Source of the DNA: Bacillota bacterium
GTDB taxonomy: Bacteria > Bacillota_A > Clostridia > DSM-8532
NCBI GenBank assembly: GCA_023424865.1
Contig: JAFADM010000546.1
Span: 1-20,707 of the forward strand
DNA: 20,707 bases
Reading direction: 5' to 3'
The translations under genes were made by a program, and so were the position numbers. The notes under the pieces are model-generated. The model was not told the origin of the DNA and ran no database searches. It saw only the letters and a program-made list of their open reading frames with translations. Shown here piece after piece: positions 7,491 to 13,985 of this stretch (the first letter of the stretch is position 1; the number at the start of each line of letters is the position of its first letter).

Positions 7491-7525
7491 TTAGTAATGT
7501 GTCACAAGATCCAAGGGGAGCGTCT

Positions 7526-8416
7526 ATGAGAAAAGGAATAAACGGAAGCCAAAGCAAAAGTGACGACAGCTGTGAAAGCGAAGAAGGAAAGCTTAACCGT
7601 GACAAACCGGATCTGGAAACACGTAAATTTTATAAAAGACTCCTAAGTGATGATTCTGATATTAAGCTTCTTATTAATCCCGAAACCTTTTCTATTGAAG
7701 ACTGCAACAAGGAGGCCTGCCGATTTTACGGCTACTCCTATCGAAAAATGCGCTCTATGCAAGTCAGTGATTTAAATATTTTACCCCCTGAGGCTATCTT
7801 TGAGGAAATGCAAGCCGCTGTTACAGAAAAAAAGAACTATTTCTATTTCAGCCATCGCCTGTCCTCTGGTGAAATCAGGGAGGTTGAGGTTAACAGCGCC
7901 TCTATCTTACTAAAAAACAAAACGCTGCTCTTTTCTATTATTAAAGACGTTACCGCTGCGAAAGACCCTTCTTCCAGGGCACTGCCGCTCTTGCCAGAGC
8001 TGCGCCAAATCATGCCCGAAAGTGAAAAGGAAATTAAAACAGATACATACCCTCCAGTTTCAATACAGCAAAAAAGTGTCCTGGAGGATGAGCCTTTTGA
8101 TATGGATAATCTTATTAATGAAGTAGAACGCCTGGGAGCGGGCTTCATGGCCAATAAGGGCTTAACCTTCAAGCTTCGGCGAGATCGAAAAATTCCTTCC
8201 TGGGTGGTGGGAAACCGGCAAAAAACCTTCTCTCAGCTTTATCGCATGGTGGAGCAGGTGGCTTCGTTTACCGAAAGAAAAGGAATGGTATTGGGAATGA
8301 CTCTTCAGAATGCGGAGGAAGGAAAGATGAGGGTGCGTTTTGCTCTTTCCAATGACGATTCCGGAGCAGTAAGCGGCCGTTTTATTCTTCATATAAGCTT
8401 TGGCACCTTCGATTGA
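7526..8416 (+). CDS. PAS-domain protein with degenerate histidine-kinase-like C terminus
   Basis: This 296-residue protein has a charged N terminus, a PAS sensor domain (about 44-143: IKLLINPETFSIEDCNKEAC, a FYGYS turn, SGEIREVEVNS and IIKDVT), then a segment at about 190-283 aligning by eye with the linker and N-box of histidine kinases (FDMDNLINEVERL, VVGNRQKTFSQLYRMV, SFTERKGMVLGMTL). The phospho-accepting histidine is not visible and the N-box asparagine is lost (VASFTE where NAIKFT is expected). The protein stops after NDDSG, before the G boxes. It is therefore probably a non-catalytic sensor or scaffold. I chose the ATG at 7526, five bases after AAGGGGAG; a GTG at 7499 has no ribosome site. 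It leads the rightward arm. Confidence 0.8.
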   Translation: MRKGINGSQSKSDDSCESEEGKLNRDKPDLETRKFYKRLLSDDSDIKLLINPETFSIEDCNKEACRFYGYSYRKMRSMQVSDLNILPPEAIFEEMQAAVTEKKNYFYFSHRLSSGEIREVEVNSASILLKNKTLLFSIIKDVTAAKDPSSRALPLLPELRQIMPESEKEIKTDTYPPVSIQQKSVLEDEPFDMDNLINEVERLGAGFMANKGLTFKLRRDRKIPSWVVGNRQKTFSQLYRMVEQVASFTERKGMVLGMTLQNAEEGKMRVRFALSNDDSGAVSGRFILHISFGTFD

Positions 8417-8462
8417 GCGGAAAAAGGATAGCGGACTGACATGCCGAGTTGTGCTGTACAAG

Positions 8463-8494
8463 TAATTTGAGAACAATATATGCAATAATTTGAG
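8463..8494 (+). promoter_or_regulatory. Direct repeats upstream of the TIM-barrel gene
   Basis: TAATTTGAG occurs at 8463-8471 and 8486-8494, 23 bases apart start to start (about two helical turns). A third AATTTGAG lies at 9461-9468, before the next oxidoreductase gene. AraC proteins bind direct repeats with about this spacing, but the motif is short and AT-rich. Confidence 0.3.
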
Positions 8495-8576
8495 CAAAAT
8501 CCGCCATGAATATGGCCTACTTATGAAATACAATGGCAATGAACAGCAATCCCAATGTGTCGTTGGAGGATAAAAA

Positions 8577-9425
8577 ATGAGTCATTTTGTTCTAAGTGGG
8601 TTCGGTGACGAAATAGCAGAATCCCTTGATACCCAAATGGATGTGATGGAGAAGCTGGGCATTCAATACATTGAAATGCGCGGAGTTAACGGCCGCCCGC
8701 TTGTTCAGCATACCCTGGAGGAAGTGAAGTCCATAAAGTCAACGTTGGATCAACGCGGCTTCAAAATATCCTGTGTAGGTTCCCCTATTGGAAAAATCAA
8801 AATCACGGATCCTTTTGAACCCCATCTGGAATTATTTCACCATACTCTGAAAATTGCTCAAATTCTTGAAACAAAGTACATTCGAGTGTTCAGCTTTTTT
8901 ATTCCCAAGGGTGAGAAGCCTGAGAATTACCGCCAAGAGGTGCTGAAAAGATGGCTCAAGCTGGTTGAACTGGCCAGGGGAACAGGTGTCATCCTGCTTC
9001 ATGAGAACGAGAAGGACATTTATGGTGATACGCCTGAAAGATGTCTTGAGCTTTTAGAAGCCGCTAATCAGGAGCATGTAAGAGCGATTTTTGACCCGGC
9101 CAATTTTGTTCAGTGCGATGTGGAAACCTATCCCCACGCCTTTGAGCTTTTAAAGGATTATGTTGCTTATATGCATATAAAGGATGCCATGAAATCGGAT
9201 CACCGTGTCGTGCCGGCAGGCCAGGGTGACGGAAAGGTTTCCGAGATTTTAAAAGAGCTTGATCAAAAGGGCTTTGAGGGTTTTCTTTCCCTGGAACCCC
9301 ATCTGGGCGATTTTAAGGGGTTTGCGGAGCTGGAAGATGTCAAGGACGCAGAAAAGCTTCCCGAAGGCGGACCCAGAACCTTTGCCCTTGCCGTGGACAG
9401 TCTGAGAAAAATCCTTCCCCGGTAA
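8577..9425 (+). CDS. Sugar phosphate isomerase/epimerase-type TIM-barrel protein
   Basis: This 282-residue metal-dependent TIM-barrel protein belongs to the xylose-isomerase-like / AP-endonuclease-2 superfamily. The usual four metal ligands can be placed at the strand ends: E143 in LLHENE, D173 in FDPANF, H200 in MHIKD, and E240 in SLEPH. Such enzymes move carbonyl groups or epimerise sugars through an enediolate; relatives include E. coli YcjR, a 3-keto-sugar 4-epimerase, and subunits of bacterial C-glycoside lyases. TTGGAGG lies seven bases before the ATG. It lies 64 bases ahead of two tandem Gfo/Idh/MocA oxidoreductases, the same combination of families as E. coli ycjQRS, so a 3-keto-sugar substrate is likely. 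This assignment is inferred from context. Confidence 0.9.
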   Translation: MSHFVLSGFGDEIAESLDTQMDVMEKLGIQYIEMRGVNGRPLVQHTLEEVKSIKSTLDQRGFKISCVGSPIGKIKITDPFEPHLELFHHTLKIAQILETKYIRVFSFFIPKGEKPENYRQEVLKRWLKLVELARGTGVILLHENEKDIYGDTPERCLELLEAANQEHVRAIFDPANFVQCDVETYPHAFELLKDYVAYMHIKDAMKSDHRVVPAGQGDGKVSEILKELDQKGFEGFLSLEPHLGDFKGFAELEDVKDAEKLPEGGPRTFALAVDSLRKILPR

Positions 9426-9489
9426 TGCCGGACGCTTATGGTTAATCATAAATCTTAAGAAATTTGAGAGTAATGTAAGGAGAATGAGA

Positions 9490-10611
9490 ATGGAAAAGGT
9501 GAGAATCGGTATTGTCGGTATCGGCAATATGGGAAAAAGTCACGCCGCCAACATTTTTGAAGGCAAAGTAAAAAACGGCGTTCTTACAGCAGTCTGTGAC
9601 AATGATCCGGCTAAGCTCAAGTGGGCGGAGGAGCAGTTCGGGGATAAGGTCAAGCGTTTTGACGCCATAGACGCTCTGCTTGATTCAGGCCTTGTCGACG
9701 GCGTGATTATCGCAGTTCCCCATTATGATCATCCCACATTTGCCATTAAGGCTTTTGGCAAAGGCCTCCATGTTCTGTGTGAAAAGCCTGCCGGCGTTTA
9801 TACCCGCCAGGTTCGTGAAATGAATGAAGTGGCGGAGAAAAGCGGCAAGGTGTTCAGCATGATGTACAATCAGCGTACCAACCCTCTTTATCAGAAGCTT
9901 AAGGATCTTGTGGAAAGCGGCGAGCTGGGTGAAATTACCCGCACCAACTGGATTATCACCAATTGGTACCGTTCCCAGTTCTACTATAATTCCGGCGGAT
10001 GGCGTGCAACCTGGGAAGGGGAAGGCGGAGGCGTTCTTCTCAACCAGGATCCCCACCAGCTGGATCTCTGGCAGTGGACCTGCGGTATGCCTGTGAGAGT
10101 ACGTGCCTTCTGCGGCTTTGGAAAGTATCATAATATTGAAGTTGAGGATGATGTAACCGCTTATGTGGAGTATGAAAACGGCGCAACCGGCGTATTCATC
10201 ACTTCCACCGGCAATGCTCCCGGAACCAACCGTTTTGAAGTAACCGGCGACAGGGGCAAGATTGTCATTGAGGACGGAAGCCTTAAATTCTGGAGAACCC
10301 GGGAATCGGTTAAAAAAGCTATCTATGAAAGCACGGAAGGCTTCAGGCCGCCGGAATGCTGGACCTGCGAGGTACCTATCACCGGTGTTGAAACCTCACA
10401 TCCCGGCATTATGACCAACTGGGTAGACGCCATCCTCAACGGAGCACGTCTTCTGGCTCAAGGCGTGGAAGGCATCCGCGGTTTGCAGATATCCAATGCC
10501 ATTCACCTTTCAGCCTGGACAGACAACTGGGTGAATATTCCCGTGGATGAGGATCTGTTCTATGATAAGCTTATGGAAAGGGTTAATGCCAGCAAGAGTA
10601 AAAAGAGGTAA
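9490..10611 (+). CDS. Gfo/Idh/MocA-family oxidoreductase (rightward arm, first)
   Basis: This is a 373-residue NAD(P)-dependent sugar dehydrogenase candidate. The dinucleotide motif is GIVGIGNMGKSHA and the acidic residue sits in AVCDND. CEKP carries the catalytic lysine K99. GGGVLLNQDPHQLD carries the second catalytic pair, with H189. The C-terminal domain has the family's beta-sheet segment (EVEDDVTAYVEYENGATGVF). Of two ATGs (9484 and 9490), the second is chosen because AAGGAG at 9477-9482 is one base from the first and seven from the second. It lies five bases upstream of a related oxidoreductase, so the pair are translationally coupled and probably carry out oxidation and reduction steps on the same sugar series. 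Confidence 0.93.
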   Translation: MEKVRIGIVGIGNMGKSHAANIFEGKVKNGVLTAVCDNDPAKLKWAEEQFGDKVKRFDAIDALLDSGLVDGVIIAVPHYDHPTFAIKAFGKGLHVLCEKPAGVYTRQVREMNEVAEKSGKVFSMMYNQRTNPLYQKLKDLVESGELGEITRTNWIITNWYRSQFYYNSGGWRATWEGEGGGVLLNQDPHQLDLWQWTCGMPVRVRAFCGFGKYHNIEVEDDVTAYVEYENGATGVFITSTGNAPGTNRFEVTGDRGKIVIEDGSLKFWRTRESVKKAIYESTEGFRPPECWTCEVPITGVETSHPGIMTNWVDAILNGARLLAQGVEGIRGLQISNAIHLSAWTDNWVNIPVDEDLFYDKLMERVNASKSKKR

Positions 10612-10616
10612 GGGCA

Positions 10617-11630
10617 ATGAAAAAGCTTAGAGCTGCCATTGTAGGCTGCGGAGCCATTTATCCCCTTCATGTCGGAGGGCTTGAGGATTGCGACTATGGG
10701 GAACTGGCTGCCGTGGTGGATTGCGATGTATCCCGCGCCAAAGAGGCCGCTTCCAAACATGGATGCAGGTACTACGAAGATTTTGATGAAATGCTGGCGG
10801 CACCGGATATTGATGTTGTGCATTTATGCACCCCACATTACCTTCACGGCCCCATGGCGGTGAAGGCTCTGGAAAAAGGCCGGCATGTCCTTTCGGAAAA
10901 GCCCATGGCTATGTCCGCTGAGGAAGGGGAGCAAATGATCAAAGCGTCCCAAAGCACGGGCAAGCAGCTGGGTGTATGCTTCCAAAACCGGTATAATCAG
11001 GCTTCCCTGCGGATAAAAGAGCTTTTGGACCAGGGAGATCTGGGACGGGTTAAGGGCGGTAAGGCCCTGGTAACCTGGAACCGGGGAGCCGGATATTATG
11101 CATCGGCAGCATGGCGGGGCACCTGGAAGGAAGAGGGCGGCGGCGTTCTGGTCAATCAGGCCATACATACCCTGGATCTGCTGCAATGGTTTTTAGGTCC
11201 CGCAGATAAGCTGAAGGCCCATGTAAGCACTAATTTTCTGGAAGGCATCATTGAGGTAGAGGATACGGCCGATGCGGCCATTTGCTTCAAAAGCGGTGCT
11301 CATGCCTTGTTTTACGCCACCAACGGCTATGTTTCGGATAGTCCGGTAGAAATTGAAATTGTATGCGAAAAAGCCCTCATGAAAATGCATGGGGATTGTC
11401 TGAAGGTCACCTACACTGACGGCAAGGTGGAGGAGGTTTCGGAAAACGACGTGCGAACGGGTAAGAAGGCCTACTGGGGTACAGGGCACAAAAAATACAT
11501 AGCCGATTTTTACGAAAAGCTTTATAAAGGCGAGCCTGTAGCTGTAGACGGCCAGGAAGCCATTGCTGTTATAAAGCTCATTGACGGCATATACGAATCC
11601 TCCAGACATGGAGCATTTGTAACGCTTTAG
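10617..11630 (+). CDS. Gfo/Idh/MocA-family oxidoreductase (rightward arm, second)
   Basis: This 337-residue protein has the same two-domain fold as its neighbour. Its nucleotide motif AAIVGCGAIYPLH is slightly unusual, with a Tyr-Pro where a small residue is common. The EKP lysine is K95, and GGGVLVNQAIHTLD holds H184. The segment WRGTWKEEGGGVLVNQ closely matches WRATWEGEGGGVLLNQ of the upstream enzyme, which suggests an old tandem duplication. It starts five bases after the upstream stop, with an AAGAGG-type ribosome site inside the end of that gene. It is the last gene of the rightward operon and is followed by a strong terminator. Whether it oxidises or reduces the sugar cannot be told from sequence. 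Confidence 0.93.
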   Translation: MKKLRAAIVGCGAIYPLHVGGLEDCDYGELAAVVDCDVSRAKEAASKHGCRYYEDFDEMLAAPDIDVVHLCTPHYLHGPMAVKALEKGRHVLSEKPMAMSAEEGEQMIKASQSTGKQLGVCFQNRYNQASLRIKELLDQGDLGRVKGGKALVTWNRGAGYYASAAWRGTWKEEGGGVLVNQAIHTLDLLQWFLGPADKLKAHVSTNFLEGIIEVEDTADAAICFKSGAHALFYATNGYVSDSPVEIEIVCEKALMKMHGDCLKVTYTDGKVEEVSENDVRTGKKAYWGTGHKKYIADFYEKLYKGEPVAVDGQEAIAVIKLIDGIYESSRHGAFVTL

Positions 11631-11687
11631 CAGAACTTCAGGACAGCGCATGCGCAGGCAATTTAACAGGGCATATCAGACTTTTCG

Positions 11688-11717
11688 GGGCAGGATGGCG
11701 AATATCCTGCCCTTTTT
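11688..11717 (+). terminator. Factor-independent terminator of the rightward sugar operon
   Basis: A perfect 9-bp stem (GGGCAGGAT at 11688-11696 with ATCCTGCCC at 11704-11712) has a 7-base loop and is followed by five Ts. It lies 57 bases after the last oxidoreductase. Confidence 0.92.
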
Positions 11718-11759
11718 GCGCTATTTTGCTTATACAGGCCTTTAAAATTAATGAATTAA

Positions 11760-11790
11760 TGGACACAAGCACGGGTTTTTGCAGTAGAAT
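11760..11790 (+). promoter_or_regulatory. Possible promoter of the YbaK-type gene
   Basis: TGGACA (11760-11765) and TAGAAT (11785-11790) each match five of six sigma-A positions, but the 19-base spacer is long. It fits the position between the terminator and the gene start. Confidence 0.35.
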
Positions 11791-11837
11791 CATTAATAAT
11801 AGAAGTAGAAAATACAAAAGTGGAAGAAGGAAAGATA

Positions 11838-12311
11838 ATGGCAATTGAACTAGTACGTCCTTATTTGGAAAAATGGAACCGACACGTGGATATAAGAGAA
11901 TTTGACAGCTCCAGTGCTACTGTTGAGCTTGCAGCGGCCGTGCTGGGCGTTGAACCGGCACGAATAGCCAAAAGCCTGGCTTTTAAAAATGAAGACACAG
12001 GTATTCTGGTTGTTACCGCTGGGGATGCCAGAACGGATAACCGGAAATTTAAAGACACCTTTGGCCTGAAGCCCCGCATGATGACACCGGAAGAAACACT
12101 TGCATCCACCGGACATGCCGTAGGAGGGGTTTGCCCCTTTGGTCTTGTGACAGATATTCCGGTTTACCTGGATGTTTCATTAAAACGCTTCAAAACGGTT
12201 TTTCCTGCCTGCGGCAGCGGCAATTCCGCAATTGAGCTTACCTGTGACGAGCTGGAGGCCTTTACTCCCTGTATCAAATGGGTAGATGTCTGCAAGGATT
12301 GGGAGGAATGA
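11838..12311 (+). CDS. YbaK/EbsC-family aminoacyl-tRNA deacylase
   Basis: This is a 157-residue stand-alone editing protein of the YbaK/ProX family. The family hydrolyses mischarged aminoacyl-tRNAs such as Cys-tRNA(Pro) or Ala-tRNA(Pro). The conserved lysine is K45 in RIAKSLAFK, followed by the VVTAGDARTDNRKF segment and the GHAVGGVCPFGL loop (about 92-103) that forms the substrate pocket. Length is standard. The start is set at the ATG 11838, six bases after AAGGA; an upstream in-frame GTG at 11820 has no ribosome site. It stands as a single gene after the sugar operon terminator and converges with the germination B gene, 37 bases away. Which tRNA it edits is unknown. Confidence 0.92.
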   Translation: MAIELVRPYLEKWNRHVDIREFDSSSATVELAAAVLGVEPARIAKSLAFKNEDTGILVVTAGDARTDNRKFKDTFGLKPRMMTPEETLASTGHAVGGVCPFGLVTDIPVYLDVSLKRFKTVFPACGSGNSAIELTCDELEAFTPCIKWVDVCKDWEE

Positions 12312-12348
12312 TTTTATTCCTGCTCAAGGGGGTTGGTTGGAGGTAGAT

Positions 12349-13629
12349 CTAAAAGGGAGGAGCCTTACCCCTTCTTCGGGGCTTTCGTGCCTTTTCGTTT
12401 TGCATAAACGTTTTATTATCGGTGGAGCTTTTGGGGTTCTCTTCTTTTTTGGAGGGCTCCTCTTTTTTAGTGTCACTATTTCCGCTGTTAGTCTGCCCGC
12501 TGCCTGCATCAGCTGTATTTCCACCAGCAGAGGGGGATGGAACAAGACCTTGTTTTTTTACTTTTACTCCATAAATGGTATAAACTGCAATAGGGATGAC
12601 AATATAATTTGCAAGCGCAATCCAGGGAAAAATGTCTAAAACGAGCATAAGGCTGTCCGAGGTCTTACTTATATAAAATGAAATAATAAAAACAAGTAGG
12701 CTTAATACAAAGGCTAAGGAGTGAAGTATTTTTTTCTTCAGGCGGTACTGGGATAAAAGAATGATAATGGCATGAAAGGTGATAATGTACTTAATCAGCC
12801 AGCCTCCGAGAGTTTGCAGCATAACATAGAGCTCTCCGAATTCGAGGAACTGGAAAAAGCTTACCAGATGGGTTTGAATGAGCTTGGGGTAAAACATGGC
12901 ATTAACCCGGGTGAGGCTGAAGGTCATGATAATGCCCGTGGTAGATACGATGATCATCTGAATGAGAATAATTAACGCGACATTGACTGAAGTTTTCATC
13001 TCCTTGTTGGTGGATTTAACTTTTGAAAGGTAAGGAAGAGTGATAGTTATGAAGCTGTACAAGCCAAGGCTTTTTATAATGCAGACAAAAAAGTCCCATG
13101 TCAGTCCCTTCTGAAATATGGGAAAGAGCATGGAAACATGCTTGTATTTTGTTGTCAGGATTGAAAGATTAATGCCCGCAAACATAATAAGCGTAATTCC
13201 GATTAGGGTTATGGTTACTATAGCTACAAGATTTTTTCTTACAATAAAAAAACACGGAATAATGAAAAAGATCAGAAAATACCAGTTTGGTGTTTCCACC
13301 ATCATATTGGTGTGCATGGTATCCGCATGTAAAGAGGCCGATTCCACAAGGGTTAAAAAAAGTGTGATGATATAGAGCATTAGGAGGAGAAAACCGCCTA
13401 CCTTGCCTAAAGCAATTTTATAAATGTCAGCCATATTGTTTTCAGGTATAAGCCGTGCCCTGTTTAATAAAAACATAAAAATAAAGTAAATCAACGCGGA
13501 GGAAACAATGACTGCCACCCAGCTGTCACGCTCTCCGATTCGGATGAATACGCCCGGATAGGTTTTTAGAGAAACAATGGACGTTCCCAATATCAGGTAT
13601 GCAAAGTGTCTGGGGTTAAATTTATCCAT
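12349..13629 (-). CDS. gerAB: Spore germinant receptor B subunit (GerAB/GerKB-like permease), with hydrophilic tail
   Basis: This integral inner-membrane subunit of a Ger-type nutrient receptor belongs to the amino-acid/polyamine permease superfamily; it binds germinants such as amino acids. About ten hydrophobic segments lie between residues 8 and 355, and the core ends near residue 359, which matches the family length of about 365. The further tail (about 360-426) is rich in Ser, Gly, Asn, Lys and Glu and ends in a basic RKPRRRGK stretch, and is unusual. AAAGGA precedes the ATG at a good distance. The gene runs opposite to the A and C subunits, as gerKB does relative to gerKA-gerKC in Clostridium perfringens. 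Expression in the forespore (sigma-G) is expected from the family. Confidence 0.93.
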   Translation of the reverse strand: MDKFNPRHFAYLILGTSIVSLKTYPGVFIRIGERDSWVAVIVSSALIYFIFMFLLNRARLIPENNMADIYKIALGKVGGFLLLMLYIITLFLTLVESASLHADTMHTNMMVETPNWYFLIFFIIPCFFIVRKNLVAIVTITLIGITLIMFAGINLSILTTKYKHVSMLFPIFQKGLTWDFFVCIIKSLGLYSFITITLPYLSKVKSTNKEMKTSVNVALIILIQMIIVSTTGIIMTFSLTRVNAMFYPKLIQTHLVSFFQFLEFGELYVMLQTLGGWLIKYIITFHAIIILLSQYRLKKKILHSLAFVLSLLVFIISFYISKTSDSLMLVLDIFPWIALANYIVIPIAVYTIYGVKVKKQGLVPSPSAGGNTADAGSGQTNSGNSDTKKEEPSKKEENPKSSTDNKTFMQNEKARKPRRRGKAPPF

Positions 13630-13985
13630 CGGTATCCTTTCGCTTCGCTTTATGCGGTATTCGGCTTTTTATGGAATCAAGCTGTTGAGGAAGCAAGCTG
13701 TTGAGGAAGCAGGCTGTTAGGCGACTCGTCTCGCATGCATAATATTTGGTATTTAAACTGAAATTATTCATGGTTAAAACGGCGAAAAGCTTGTGCTGAA
13801 AAAGGTCCGGACGCATTATTGCACAGATGCTTTAACCGGAGGAAGCTGCTGCAACAGGTGGGAAAAACATCCGTTTCCCTCGAATGCTGTTTGCCGGTTT
13901 GTTTATGAACCATGAACCAGGATGCGTCATTCATCTCCATGTATAATATCCGCTGCTTAGACAGAAATTAAGCCGGGTGATGTGG
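13630..13985. other. Divergent control region between germinant receptor genes
   Basis: About 350 bases have no convincing gene. Contents: the tandem repeat at 13678-13723. For the leftward B gene, a possible sigma-G-like pair on the minus strand is TGAATA (13765-13770) and CAAATATT (13741-13748), 16 bases apart. For the rightward A gene, a perfect TATAAT lies at 13942-13947 without a matching -35. ATGAACC also appears twice in a row near 13905-13918. All promoter assignments here are weak. Confidence 0.4.
13678..13723. repeat. 16-bp tandem repeat (about 2.7 copies)
   Basis: CAAGCTGTTGAGGAAG is present at 13678-13693 and again, identical, at 13694-13709. A decayed third copy begins CAGGCTGTTAGG at 13710. 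It lies about 50 bases upstream of the leftward germination B gene, within its probable leader. Confidence 0.85.

Noticed and set aside
7499..7501. GTG as start of the PAS protein
   Set aside because: No ribosome site upstream, and it follows the leader hairpin directly; the ATG at 7526 has AAGGGGAG five bases before it.
12312..12375. Terminator between the convergent YbaK and germination B genes
   Set aside because: Only a 4-bp CCCC/GGGG stem near 12368 without a T-tract on either strand; not convincing.
13622..13816. Possible 64-residue minus-strand protein upstream of the germination B gene
   Set aside because: It runs through the tandem repeat and overlaps the start and ribosome site of the real gene in another frame; no family resemblance.
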